Shown here piece by piece: positions 29,712 through 38,445 of a stretch of DNA of 43,095 nucleotides. The translations under genes were made by a program, and so were the position numbers. A model generated the notes under the pieces. The model was not told where the DNA came from and did not search any database. It saw only the letters and a list, made by a program, of their open reading frames with translations. Origin of the DNA: Streptosporangiaceae bacterium. Lineage in GTDB: Bacteria; Actinomycetota; Actinomycetes; Streptosporangiales; Streptosporangiaceae. Where the stretch lies: assembly GCA_019239975.1 (NCBI GenBank), contig JAFAZE010000050.1:1-43095 (forward strand), written 5' to 3'. The first letter of the stretch is position 1. Each line of letters begins with the position of its first letter.

Positions 29712-31037
29712 GTGACCGAGGGCTACGACGGCCACGACACGGAGCGCTGGGCGGCCGAGCCGCCCAAGCGCCCCGGCCGCACACATTTCCAGCGGGACCG
29801 CGCCCGCGTGCTGCACAGTTCCGCGCTGCGCAGGCTCGCCGCGAAGACGCAGGTCGTCCAGGTCGGTGCCAGCGACTTCCCGCGCACCAGGCTGACGCAC
29901 TCGCTGGAGTGCGCGCAGATCGGCCGTGAGCTGGGCGCGGCGCTGGGCTGCGACGCCGACCTCGTCGACGCGGCGTGCCTGGCGCACGACATCGGCCACC
30001 CTCCGTTCGGCCACAACGGGGAGTCCGCTCTCGCCGACCTGGCCGCCGCGGGCGGCGGGCTGGCGTGCGGCGGGTTCGAGGGCAACGCGCAGTCGCTGCG
30101 GCTGCTCACCCGGCTGGAGCCGAAGGTCCCCGGCGCCGGCCTGAACCTGGCCAGGGCGACGCTCGACGCGGCGCTCAAGTACCCGTGGATCGGCGAGGGG
30201 GCGGGCAAGTACGGCGCCTACGCCGACGACGCGGAGGTCTTCTCCTGGATCCGCTCCGGTGCCCCGGCAGGGCGCCCGTGCCTGGAGGCTCAGGTGATGG
30301 ACTGGGCCGACGACGTGGCGTATTCGGTGCACGACGTCGAGGACGGCCTGCACGCCGGACTCATAACGCTCAAAAATCTTAAGGATTCTTCCGAACGGGC
30401 GGTGGTGGCAGCGACGACGCTCGCCACCTACTGCCGGCCGGGCTGGGCGGCCAGCGTGGCGGAACTCGCCGAGGTGTTCGGCGAGTTCATGGCGCTGGGG
30501 TTCTGGCAGTTCAGCTTCGACGGCGGCCCGGCGTCCCTCGCGGCGGTGAAGAACCTCACCAGCGAGCTCGTCGGCCGCTTCTGCCGCGCCGCCGAGGACG
30601 CCACGCTGGGCCGCGTGTCAGAGCCCCCCAGCCCTCCAAATCCTTCAAGCCACTCAAGCCCCAGAGACCCTGTTGCCCCCGTAAGTCACTCGAACCACAA
30701 CAACCCCGCCGCGCCGCGCCGTCCGCTCACCCGGTACGCCGCGTCCCTGGTCGTGCCGCGGCGCCAGCTTCTCGAGTGCGCTCTGCTCAAGGGCGTCGCG
30801 GCCCAGTACGTGATGAGCCGTGAGGGCGCGGCGGCGCAGCAGGCGCGCGAGCGCGAGCTGATAGCCGAGCTCGCGTTCGCCGTGCAGCGCGGCGCGCCTC
30901 GGACACTCGACCCGGTGCTGCGGCCCGCCTGGGCGGCGGCCGGGACGGACGAGGCGCGCCGGCGTGTCGTGATCGACCAGATCGCCTCGCTCACCGACAC
31001 GTCCGCTATCGTCTGGCATCGTCGCCTCTGCCAGTAG
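29712..31037 (+). CDS. dgt: Deoxyguanosinetriphosphate triphosphohydrolase-like protein
   Basis: 441 residues. HD-superfamily dNTPase that splits dNTPs into nucleoside and tripolyphosphate. The HD residues are seen in [18 protein letters not shown], then [18 protein letters not shown] and the later [18 protein letters not shown]. An insert of ~35 residues rich in Ser, Pro and Asn ([24 protein letters not shown]), with lower GC than the rest, lies near residue 310. The gene follows ppdK by 1 nt. In Mycobacterium dgt is next to dnaG; here about 5.4 kb lie between them. Confidence 0.93.
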   Translation: MTEGYDGHDTERWAAEPPKRPGRTHFQRDRARVLHSSALRRLAAKTQVVQVGASDFPRTRLTHSLECAQIGRELGAALGCDADLVDAACLAHDIGHPPFGHNGESALADLAAAGGGLACGGFEGNAQSLRLLTRLEPKVPGAGLNLARATLDAALKYPWIGEGAGKYGAYADDAEVFSWIRSGAPAGRPCLEAQVMDWADDVAYSVHDVEDGLHAGLITLKNLKDSSERAVVAATTLATYCRPGWAASVAELAEVFGEFMALGFWQFSFDGGPASLAAVKNLTSELVGRFCRAAEDATLGRVSEPPSPPNPSSHSSPRDPVAPVSHSNHNNPAAPRRPLTRYAASLVVPRRQLLECALLKGVAAQYVMSREGAAAQQARERELIAELAFAVQRGAPRTLDPVLRPAWAAAGTDEARRRVVIDQIASLTDTSAIVWHRRLCQ

Positions 31038-31118
31038 GTCTGGGGTCGAACGTTCCGCCGGAGGCAAGCGTCGCAGTAGCGTCTGTATCAGCGGTCCCAG
31101 CCATCCCGGGAGGTTCGC

Positions 31119-32333
31119 ATGCCAGTGTTCGTGATCGCCGGTGCCGGGCTGGCCGGTGCCAAGGCCGCGGAGACGCTGCGTTCGGAGGGGTTCGGCGGTG
31201 ACGTCGTGCTGCTCGGCTCGGAGCCGGAGCGGCCCTACGAGCGACCGCCGCTGTCCAAGGGTTACCTCCTCGGCAACGAGGAGCTGTCGTCGGCCTACGT
31301 GCATCCCGAGAAGTGGTACTCCGAGCACGATGTGGACCTGCGCACCGGCGTAACGGCCGACGCGGTCGACCCCGCCGCGCACTCGGTGACCTTCGGCGGC
31401 GGTACGCTCCGCTACGACAAGCTGCTGCTCGCCACCGGCGCGTCACCGCGCCGGCTCGACGTTCCGGGCGCCGGACTGGACGGCGTGCTCTACCTGCGCA
31501 CGATGCCGGATTCCGAGCGGCTGCGCGCCGCGTTCCGCGGCGCCCCGAGGGTGGTCATCGTCGGCGCCGGCTGGATCGGCCTGGAGACCGCCGCGGCCGC
31601 GCGCCAGGCGGGCTGCGAGGTCACGGTCGTCGAGCCGCAGCCGGGCGCGCTGCACGCCCACCTCGGCCCCGAGCTCGGCGGCGTGTTCGCGGACCTGCAC
31701 CGTTCCCACGGTGTCCAGTTCCTGTTCGGCCAGTCGGTGGCGTCGATCCGCGGCGACGGCGGCCGGGTCGCCGGTGTCGCGCTGCCCGGCGGCGACGAGC
31801 TTCCGGCCGGCCTGGTGATCGTCGCCATCGGCGTGCTGCCCAACGCCGGGCTGGCCGCACGGGCCGGGCTCGAGGTCTCCAACGGCGTGCTCACCGACGC
31901 GGCGCTGCGCACGTCGCACCCGGACATCTTCGCCGCCGGCGACGTCGCCAACTCGCTCAACCCGCTGCTCGGCAGGCGGGTCCGCGTCGAGCACTGGGCG
32001 AACGCCCTGAACGGCGGCCCGGCCGCCGCCCGCTCGATGCTCGGGCAGGACGTCAGCTACGACCGCGTCCCGTACTTCTACACCGACCAGTACGACCTCG
32101 GCATGGAGTGCGCCGGCCTGCCCGATCCCGGCACCTACGACCAGGTCGTCTACCGCGGCGACCGGGACGCCCTGGAGTTCGTCGCGTTCTGGCTGTCCGC
32201 CGGCCGCGTGACAGCGGGCATGAACGTCAACGTCTGGGACGTCAACAACGACATCCAGTCCCTGATCCGCTCCGGCCGCGCGGTCGACACCGCCCGCCTG
32301 TCCGACCCCAGCATCCCCCTAACCGAGGTCTAG
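31119..32333 (+). CDS. FAD-dependent ferredoxin/rubredoxin reductase-type oxidoreductase
   Basis: 404 residues. It has two dinucleotide-binding motifs, FAD at IAGAGLAGAKAAETL and NAD(P) at VIVGAGWIGLETA. The ATGASPRRLDVPG and HPDIFAAGDVA blocks and the reductase C-terminal domain (YFYTDQYDLGMECAGLP) place it with reductases that feed P450s or dioxygenases through ferredoxin. No ferredoxin or oxygenase gene is nearby, so its partner is unknown. GGGAGG lies 5 nt before the ATG. It stands alone between dgt and a repeat-rich convergent spacer. Confidence 0.92.
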   Translation: MPVFVIAGAGLAGAKAAETLRSEGFGGDVVLLGSEPERPYERPPLSKGYLLGNEELSSAYVHPEKWYSEHDVDLRTGVTADAVDPAAHSVTFGGGTLRYDKLLLATGASPRRLDVPGAGLDGVLYLRTMPDSERLRAAFRGAPRVVIVGAGWIGLETAAAARQAGCEVTVVEPQPGALHAHLGPELGGVFADLHRSHGVQFLFGQSVASIRGDGGRVAGVALPGGDELPAGLVIVAIGVLPNAGLAARAGLEVSNGVLTDAALRTSHPDIFAAGDVANSLNPLLGRRVRVEHWANALNGGPAAARSMLGQDVSYDRVPYFYTDQYDLGMECAGLPDPGTYDQVVYRGDRDALEFVAFWLSAGRVTAGMNVNVWDVNNDIQSLIRSGRAVDTARLSDPSIPLTEV

Positions 32334-32344
32334 CCTCCCCGCGC

Positions 32345-32463
32345 GCCCGCTTCGCGTCCCGAGCGCCTCCCCGCGCGCCTGCTTTGCGTCCCGAGCGTCC
32401 GCTTTGCGTCCCGAGCGTCCGCTTCGCGTCCCGAGCGTCCGCTTCGCGTCCCGAGCGCCTCCC
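32345..32463. repeat. 20-bp tandem repeats
   Basis: The unit GTCCGCTTCGCGTCCCGAGC is repeated about five to six times, with CTTTGCG variants and GCCTCCCC edges. It follows the oxidoreductase stop directly. No gene is seen. Confidence 0.8.
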
Positions 32464-32518
32464 CGAACGTCCACCGCCCCTCGCCCGCCAGTACAAATCG
32501 GACAGCCATCATGATCAG

Positions 32519-32553
32519 GGAAACGCCGGGTCGTATGTGACACCCTCGTTTCC
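32519..32553 (-). repeat. Dispersed GGAAA...TTCC repeat, copy D (reverse orientation)
   Basis: 35 bp from GGAAA to TTTCC. Read on the minus strand, its core GGTGTCACATACGACCC matches copies B and C. It is flanked by TGATCA on one side and GCGATCA on the other, which extends the dyad. It lies between the convergent oxidoreductase and HAD genes. Confidence 0.82.
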
Positions 32554-32633
32554 GCGATCAAGGGGTGCGGTGCTGGTGTGGCGGATGTGACTGGCGCGGG
32601 CCGCTTCGGGTGGGGCTGACGTTGTGGTTGCGG

Positions 32634-33446
32634 CTAACGTTGCTGACGTGGCCGGGACGGCCCGCAGGCAGCCGACGGCCGAACGCCACTAATGACGCAA
32701 ACGGGTAATTGTCCGCCGTCGTGCACGGCGCTGAGGAGGAGGCAGGTGTCGGTCAGGTCGGGGAGGACGGCGTGGGCGCCGGCCGCGGCCAGGTCGGCCG
32801 CCGGGTACGCCCCCGTGGCCACGGCGACCGCGCGGGCGCCGGCCGTGAGCGCCGCCGCGACGTCCAGCGGCGTATCGCCGACGAGCACCGTCGCCGCGCC
32901 GTCAAACGCACTCCCGTACGCCGCCCGGGCGCGTTGCCTGGCCAGACCGACGAGCTCCGCCCGTACCTCATGGGCGTCGCCGTACGCGCCGGCGTCCAGG
33001 TCGAGGTGAGCGAGCAGTCCGGCCGCGCCGAGCTTGGCCTCGGCGAGCGGCCGGATGTTCCCGGTAAGCACCGACTGCCGGACCCCGCCGGGACGGGCCG
33101 TCGCGTCCAGGGCTGCGCGGGCACTCAGTGCCGCGAGCGCGTTTGCAGCGCCGGGCAGGGCCCTGGCGCGCGCCCGGGCGACGTCGCCGGACGCGGCCGC
33201 GTGCTTGCCAAGCAGGGCTATGAACGCGTCGACGTGCTCCTCCGGCCGCGGCACCGATGCCCGTGCCAGGGTCGCCAGGATGATCGCCCGGTCGGTACGC
33301 CCGGCCATCGGCGCCAGCTCCGGCAGCGGCCGGCCGAACATCTGGCTGAAGACGACCTGGTACAGGTCAGCACCCAGCCCCCCGGAATTGACCAGGGTGT
33401 AGTCGATGTCCCACAGGACCAGCAGCTCACCGCCGGTGCCGGTCAT
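32634..33446 (-). CDS. HAD superfamily hydrolase
   Basis: 270 residues. Haloacid-dehalogenase-type phosphatase: motif I is LVLWDIDYTLVNSGG (nucleophile Asp), motif II is SVLTGNIRPLAEAKL, and motif IV is ATVLVGDTPLDVAAAL. A helical cap lies between I and II. Substrate unknown; it resembles phosphoglycolate phosphatase-like members. The ATG at 33446 overlaps the TGA of a truncated DUF1089 gene (ATGA). The family-like part ends near AVHDGGQ. The next codon is the in-frame TTA (32708-32706), followed by ~23 Pro/Arg/Ala residues. Confidence 0.87.
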   Translation of the reverse strand: MTGTGGELLVLWDIDYTLVNSGGLGADLYQVVFSQMFGRPLPELAPMAGRTDRAIILATLARASVPRPEEHVDAFIALLGKHAAASGDVARARARALPGAANALAALSARAALDATARPGGVRQSVLTGNIRPLAEAKLGAAGLLAHLDLDAGAYGDAHEVRAELVGLARQRARAAYGSAFDGAATVLVGDTPLDVAAALTAGARAVAVATGAYPAADLAAAGAHAVLPDLTDTCLLLSAVHDGGQLPVCVISGVRPSAACGPSRPRQQR

Positions 33447-33631
33447 GAGAGCGACACGCAGGAGGCCAGCCCCGGGCAGTCGATGACGAGGCCGGGCACG
33501 CTGACCCAGGCGAGGTGGTACGGCAGCGGCTCCCCGCCGACCGCGATGCCGGAGGCGCGCAGGCCGCCGTCGCCGATGTCCACGGCCGTGAATTCGGCTC
33601 CGGCGGGCTTGGCCCAGGTGATCGCCGTCAC
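33443..33631 (-). pseudogene. Truncated DUF1089 (putative glycolipid-binding) gene
   Basis: Only 62 codons remain. TAITWAKPAGAEFTAVDIGD and GIAVGGEPLPYHLAW fit the start of the DUF1089 glycolipid-binding family, which is normally about 190 residues. After PYHLAW the sequence diverges and stops. The GTG start is 7 nt after TACGCT (33644-33639), so the promoter is intact. The stop overlaps the HAD start, so the stub may now serve mainly as the translated leader of the HAD gene. The family assignment rests on a short match. Confidence 0.5.
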
Positions 33632-33638
33632 GGCAGCA

Positions 33639-33644
33639 AGCGTA
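33639..33644 (-). promoter_or_regulatory. -10 element TACGCT for the DUF1089 stub and HAD operon
   Basis: TACGCT, read on the minus strand, ends 7 nt before the GTG at 33631. Confidence 0.5.
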
Positions 33645-33731
33645 CGGCGCGCCAACCGCCGCAGGCGACGGCCAGCCAGGCCCTCCATTCCCACAGGTAA
33701 CACCCCCGCTGCCGGCCGCCGGCCACTGCGC

Positions 33732-33786
33732 GGGGCCAAATGCGCCAGCGGCCCCACTGGGCGGGGCCAAATGCGCCAGCGGCCCC
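33732..33786. repeat. GGGGCC/TTGGCGCA repeat, copy G (two direct half-units)
   Basis: A 24-bp sequence GGGGCCAAATGCGCCAGC plus GGCCCC occurs at 33732-33755 and 33763-33786, period 31 bp. Its reverse complement closely matches the left arm of copy E. Each half-unit has its own GGGGCC/GGCCCC ends. Confidence 0.8.
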
Positions 33787-33910
33787 ACCGCTATCGTCAG
33801 CCTGGCCGCGACCACCCAGAGACACATGCCAGAGTGCTGAACATCCCCTGACCGTAAGCCAGCGGCGAGGCGGCAGGTCCGGGCCATCGAGTAGCCGCGG
33901 GGTTCCGGCG

Positions 33911-33952
33911 GCCGATGCCGCCCGGGCGGGAGCCGATGCCGCCCGGGCGGGA
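33911..33952. repeat. 21-bp tandem duplication with CCGCCCGGGCGG palindrome
   Basis: Two identical 21-bp copies (33911-33931, 33932-33952), each containing the 12-bp perfect palindrome CCGCCCGGGCGG, lie 50 bp upstream of the penicillin-acylase gene. Confidence 0.8.
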
Positions 33953-33988
33953 ACAGCGGTCACATGGGTGAAACCACGTCCCGTTCGG

Positions 33989-33994
33989 CATAAT
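33989..33994 (+). promoter_or_regulatory. -10 element CATAAT for the penicillin-acylase gene
   Basis: CATAAT ends 7 nt before the ATG at 34002; no Shine-Dalgarno sequence is present. Confidence 0.5.
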
Positions 33995-34001
33995 TGTTCG
34001 T

Positions 34002-36371
34002 ATGCATGACCGCCTCAGCCTTGGTGCCGGGGCGGCCGGCGTCGGTGCCGTCACCATCGACCGTGACGCCTACGGCGTTCCGCACGTGCGCGCCGAAACG
34101 GCGGCCGGCGCGTGGTTCGGCATGGGCTACGCATGCGCACGCGACCGGATGTTCCAGATGGACTACGACCGGCGGCGGGCCACCGGGCGGTGGGCCGAGA
34201 TCGCCGGTGACGCCGCGCTCGGAGCGGACATCCTGGCCCGGCGGATGAGCCTCGCCGACGCGGCCAGGCGCGACGTCGCCGCCATGTCGCCGCAACTGCG
34301 CGAGGCCTTCGGCGCGTACGCCCGCGGCGTCAACCAGGCGATCGAGGCGGACGGCGCGCTGCCGTCCGAGGCCGCGCAGGCGGGATACGGCATCGAGCCG
34401 TGGGAGGCCTGGCACTCGGTCGCCGCGTTCAAGATCCGGCACGTCCTGATGGGCCAGTGGCAGCACAAGCTTGTCCAGGCCGTGCTGCTCGCCAGGATCG
34501 GGCCGGACGCCTTCGGCCGCCTGGAGACCAGGCCGCCGGCCGGCTCGCCGCTCGCGGTCCCGCCCGGCGCGCGGCTGGGCCGCCTCCTCGGCGACGCGCT
34601 GGACGACGTCACACGGTGCGGGCCGCACCTGGGGTTCCTGGCCGAGGCGGAGCCCGGCTCCAACGCCTGGGCGCTCGGCGCGGCGCGGACCGCGCACGGC
34701 GCGGCGGTGCTGTGCAACGACTCGCACCGCGCCCTCGACGTCCCGAACGTCTACTGGCAGTGCCGGGTCACCTGCCCGGATTTCGACGTCTCCGGCGCGA
34801 CGTTCCCCGGCCTGCCCGGGTTCCCGCACTTCGGGTACAACGGGCACGTTGCCTGGGCTATCACCCACGCCGACGCCGACACGCAGGACCTGTACCTGGA
34901 ACGGTTCGACGGCACCAGGTACCTGGCACCGGACGGCTGGCGGCAGGCGGCGGTGCGGACGGAGCGCATCGCGGTCCGCGGCGGCGGCCACACCGAGACC
35001 GAGGTGTTCCAGACCCGGCACGGCCCGGTCGTGCACGGTGACCCGCGGCGCGGCATCGCGATCGCGCTGAAGTACACGGCGGCCTACCGGCCGGACCGCG
35101 GCTTCGAGTGCCTGCTGCCCATGCTCACCGCGCGCGACGTCACCGCGCTCGCCGACGCGCAGAACGGCTGGGTCGACCCGGTCAACAACCTGGTCGCCGC
35201 GGACAACGGCGGCCGCATCGCCTATCAGTGCCGCGGGGAGCTGCCGGTCCGCTCGTCGGCGGCGCACCGAAGGCTCCCCGTGCCCGGGTGGGACGGGGAG
35301 TGCGAATGGGTGGGGACGGTCCCGTTCGGTGAGCTGCCGAGGGTGATCGACCCCGGCGCGGGGTTCGTGATGACCGCGAACAACGTCATCACCGACGGCG
35401 ACCAGCCGTACATCTCGTACACATTCTCCCAGCCGTTCCGCGCCGAGCGGATCCGCGAGCGCCTGGCCGCGCCGGGGCCGCGCACCGCGGGGGAGCTGGC
35501 CGCCATGCAGGCCGACACGGTGTCCTGGGCCGCGCGCGCGTGGGGGCGCCTGCTCGGCGGCCTGGCGCCCGTCGGGCCGCCCGGCGACCTCGCGGAGACG
35601 GCGCGCCGGATGCTGGCGGGCTGGGACGGCGACCTCGCCGCCGGCTCGGCACGGGCCCTGCTGTACGGGTGCTTCCAGCGGGCGCTCGCGGCGGAGCTGT
35701 ACCGGCCGCTGACCGGCGACGCGGTGTGGGAGTGGATCACCTCCGGAAACCCGGCGTCCATGATCTCCATGGTCCGCCGCTGGCTCGGCAACGACACCTG
35801 GGAACTCCTCGGCGCCCCGGCCCCCGCCGCTCCAGACGATGCGGCCCCAGACGATGCCGCCCCAGACGATGCGGTGCCAGACGGTGCCGCCCCAGACCGC
35901 GCCGCCCCAGACCGCGCCCCCTCCGCCGCCGGCGCCCCGGTCCCCGCTCCCAGCACCGGTGCCCGTGGCGAACGGGTCCTCGCCGCGCTCCCGGCCGCGC
36001 TGGCCGCCGCCTGGGCCGCGGCCACCGCCCTCGCGGGCCCCGACCCGGCCCGGTGGCGCTGGGGCGACGTCCACCGCGCCGTGCGCACGCACCCGCTGGC
36101 CGGCCTGCTGGATCCCGGCCCGCTCCCGCCGGTGCCGATGGGCGGCGACGCCGACACCATCCAGGCCGCCGGGTACGGCTGGCGCGAGGGCACCTCCTTC
36201 GGCGTGACCAGCCTGTCCGTCTACCGCCAGGTGGTCGATCTCGCCGGTCCCGCGGTCGCCAGCTGGGTCATACCCGGCGGCAGCTCGGGCGATCCCCGTA
36301 GCCCGCACTTCGCCGATCAGCTTGCCGAATGGGCCGCGCACCGGCGCATCCCGATGCGCCCCGCCCAGTGA
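34002..36371 (+). CDS. Penicillin acylase family Ntn hydrolase
   Basis: 789 residues. Members split amide bonds in penicillins, acyl-homoserine lactones or other N-acyl compounds after self-cleavage. The start of the mature beta chain is expected at Ser220 in EPGSNAWALG. The alpha-chain block YGVPHVRAETAAGAWFGMGY and the beta-chain parts FPHFGYNGHVAWAITHADAD and RHGPVVHGD are typical. No signal peptide is seen, although many homologues are secreted. An Ala/Asp/Pro insert of 15-bp tandem repeats (PDDAA) covers about residues 605-650. The ATG is 7 nt after CATAAT. Substrate unknown. Confidence 0.9.
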   Translation: MHDRLSLGAGAAGVGAVTIDRDAYGVPHVRAETAAGAWFGMGYACARDRMFQMDYDRRRATGRWAEIAGDAALGADILARRMSLADAARRDVAAMSPQLREAFGAYARGVNQAIEADGALPSEAAQAGYGIEPWEAWHSVAAFKIRHVLMGQWQHKLVQAVLLARIGPDAFGRLETRPPAGSPLAVPPGARLGRLLGDALDDVTRCGPHLGFLAEAEPGSNAWALGAARTAHGAAVLCNDSHRALDVPNVYWQCRVTCPDFDVSGATFPGLPGFPHFGYNGHVAWAITHADADTQDLYLERFDGTRYLAPDGWRQAAVRTERIAVRGGGHTETEVFQTRHGPVVHGDPRRGIAIALKYTAAYRPDRGFECLLPMLTARDVTALADAQNGWVDPVNNLVAADNGGRIAYQCRGELPVRSSAAHRRLPVPGWDGECEWVGTVPFGELPRVIDPGAGFVMTANNVITDGDQPYISYTFSQPFRAERIRERLAAPGPRTAGELAAMQADTVSWAARAWGRLLGGLAPVGPPGDLAETARRMLAGWDGDLAAGSARALLYGCFQRALAAELYRPLTGDAVWEWITSGNPASMISMVRRWLGNDTWELLGAPAPAAPDDAAPDDAAPDDAVPDGAAPDRAAPDRAPSAAGAPVPAPSTGARGERVLAALPAALAAAWAAATALAGPDPARWRWGDVHRAVRTHPLAGLLDPGPLPPVPMGGDADTIQAAGYGWREGTSFGVTSLSVYRQVVDLAGPAVASWVIPGGSSGDPRSPHFADQLAEWAAHRRIPMRPAQ

Positions 36372-36415
36372 GCGCGCCACGGGAACATTAACCGTGCATA
36401 CGGGACGCCGCGCAC

Positions 36416-36421
36416 TAGACT
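36416..36421 (+). promoter_or_regulatory. -10 element TAGACT for leaderless dnaG
   Basis: TAGACT ends 7 nt before the ATG at 36429, without a Shine-Dalgarno site. Confidence 0.6.
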
Positions 36422-36428
36422 CGGCCCC

Positions 36429-38369
36429 ATGCCAGGCCGCATCCGCCAGGAGGACATCGCAGCGGTTCGCGAGCGTTCGCCCATCGCCGACGTGATCGGG
36501 GAGTACCTGCAGCTGAAAAGCGCGGGCGGCGGCTCGCTGAAGGGCCTGTGCCCGTTCCACGACGAGAAAACCCCGTCGTTCAACGTGACGCCGGGCAAAG
36601 AACTGTACTACTGCTTTTCGTGTGGTGCTGGTGGCGACGTCCTCAAGTTCGTCCAGACGATCGAGAACCTGTCGTTCGTGGAGGCCGTCGAGCGGCTCGC
36701 CGCCCGGGCCGGCGTCGAGCTGCGCTACGAGCAGGGCGGCTACGTGCCGGGCCAGGAGCAGAGCCAGCGCCGTAGGCTGCTTGACGCGCATCGTGCTGCT
36801 GCCGAATTTTATGCCGAACGGTTGGTGGCATCTCCCGACAGCGCTGCGCGGGCGTTCCTTTCCGAACGCGGGTTTGAACTGGCGGACGCGGAGCGGTTCG
36901 GCGTCGGCTACGCGCCCGCGGCGTGGGAGGACCTCACCCGGCACCTGCGCGGCCGCGGCTTCACCGACGCCGAGCTGACCGCGGCCGGGCTCGCCCGGCA
37001 GGGCAGGCGCGGCGGCCTCATCGACATGTTCCGCGGCCGGCTGATGTGGCCGATCAGGGACCTGACGGGGGAGACGATCGCGTTCGGCGCGCGCAAGCTC
37101 GACCCCGACGATGACGGCCCGAAGTACCTGAACACGCCGGAGACCTCGCTGTTCCGCAAGGGCGCCGTGCTGTACGGCGCGGACCTGGCCAAGCGGGAGA
37201 TCGCGCACCGGCGGCAGGCGGTGATCGTCGAGGGCTACACCGACGTGATGGCCTGCCACCTGGCGGGTGTGCCCACCGCGGTCGCGACCTGCGGCACGTC
37301 GTTCGGCGAGGATCACATCAAGGTCCTGCGGCGGCTGATCATGGACACCGACGGGTCCGACGGCGAGGTGATCTTCACCTTCGACGGCGACGCGGCCGGC
37401 CAGCGGGCGGCGCTGCGCGCGTTCGGCATGGAGGAGAAGTTCGTCACGCAGACGTTCGTGACCGTGCAGCCGGACGGTCTCGACCCGTGTGACCTGCGGC
37501 TGAAGCACGGCGACGCCGCCGTGCGTGACCTCATCGCACGCCGGGTGCCGCTGTTCGAGTTCGCGATCAAATCCGTGCTGGCCAAGCACGACCTGGACAC
37601 GACCGAGGGCCAGCTCGCCGCCCTGGACGAGGCCGCTCCGATCGTCGCGCGGATCAAGGACACCGGCCGGCGCGCCAGGTACGCGGTCAACCTGGATCGC
37701 TGGCTGGGTCTCATGGACGAGCGCTTCGTGCTCTCCCGGGTCCGCCAGCACGCGGGCGACGGGGGCTGGGGCGGGGCCGGGAGGCCGCGAAACCCCCGTT
37801 CCGCGCGCGCCGCGCCGCCGGCGCCTCCCGCCCCGGCGGCGGTACGGGCCGGACGGCGCCAGCCCTTCGATACGGGTGCGGAGGAACCCTACGACAGGGG
37901 CGATCCCATCGTGGTCACCGAGCGCGAGGTGCTGAAGCTGGCCCTGCAGTGGCCGGCGCTGTGCGGGCCCGAATTCGACGTGCTCGGCGCCGAAGCTTTC
38001 ACGGTGCCCGCGCACGCGAGCGTGTTCAGCCTGATCGCCGGGTGCGGCGGCGTCGTCAGCGCGGGCAGGATCAGGGACTGGGTCGCCCGGGTGATCGACG
38101 CCGCGCCGAACGACCGCGCCCGGGCGTTCATCACCGAGCTGGCCGTCGAGCCGCTCAAGCTCGCCGGTGAGCCCGACGCGAGGTACGTCGACGTCCAGCT
38201 CGCCGAGGTCGGCGCGCGGGCCCTGGGACGCCAGATCGCCGCGGTCAAGGCCCGGCTGCAGCGGATGAACCCGGTGGAGGAGCAGGCCGGGCACTACCGC
38301 CTGTTCGGCGATCTGATGATGCTGGAGCAGCGCAGGAAAACCCTGCTGGAGCGCGCTACCGGGACCTGA
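36429..38369 (+). CDS. dnaG: DNA primase
   Basis: 646 residues. Makes RNA primers at the replication fork. The CHC2 zinc finger is [20 protein letters not shown] plus [14 protein letters not shown]. The TOPRIM domain has [18 protein letters not shown] and the metal-binding [10 protein letters not shown]. The helicase-binding C-terminal domain follows a ~50-residue Pro/Ala/Arg-rich linker (near residues 450-490). The gene is followed after 76 bp by a SigA-like gene, the macromolecular-synthesis pairing dnaG-rpoD. The ATG lies 7 nt after TAGACT. Confidence 0.96.
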   Translation: MPGRIRQEDIAAVRERSPIADVIGEYLQLKSAGGGSLKGLCPFHDEKTPSFNVTPGKELYYCFSCGAGGDVLKFVQTIENLSFVEAVERLAARAGVELRYEQGGYVPGQEQSQRRRLLDAHRAAAEFYAERLVASPDSAARAFLSERGFELADAERFGVGYAPAAWEDLTRHLRGRGFTDAELTAAGLARQGRRGGLIDMFRGRLMWPIRDLTGETIAFGARKLDPDDDGPKYLNTPETSLFRKGAVLYGADLAKREIAHRRQAVIVEGYTDVMACHLAGVPTAVATCGTSFGEDHIKVLRRLIMDTDGSDGEVIFTFDGDAAGQRAALRAFGMEEKFVTQTFVTVQPDGLDPCDLRLKHGDAAVRDLIARRVPLFEFAIKSVLAKHDLDTTEGQLAALDEAAPIVARIKDTGRRARYAVNLDRWLGLMDERFVLSRVRQHAGDGGWGGAGRPRNPRSARAAPPAPPAPAAVRAGRRQPFDTGAEEPYDRGDPIVVTEREVLKLALQWPALCGPEFDVLGAEAFTVPAHASVFSLIAGCGGVVSAGRIRDWVARVIDAAPNDRARAFITELAVEPLKLAGEPDARYVDVQLAEVGARALGRQIAAVKARLQRMNPVEEQAGHYRLFGDLMMLEQRRKTLLERATGT

Positions 38370-38407
38370 TCTGGTTCAAACGTTCCTGCAAGGTGAGAAA
38401 ATTGGGT

Positions 38408-38429
38408 CCCCCGTAACCGGGGGTTCTTG
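38408..38429 (+). terminator. Possible weak terminator between dnaG and the sigma gene
   Basis: CCCCC (38408-38412) and GGGGG (38419-38423) form a 5-bp stem around GTAACC, followed by TTCTTGT. It is short, so partial termination is the most it would give. Confidence 0.35.
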
Positions 38430-38445
38430 TCGCACACTGGTCTTC

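Noticed and set aside
33960..38294. A 1444-codon open frame on the minus strand opposite the acylase and dnaG
   Set aside because: It lies antisense to two clear genes, and its composition is the mirror of GC-rich codon use. Stop-free antisense frames are common at this GC content.
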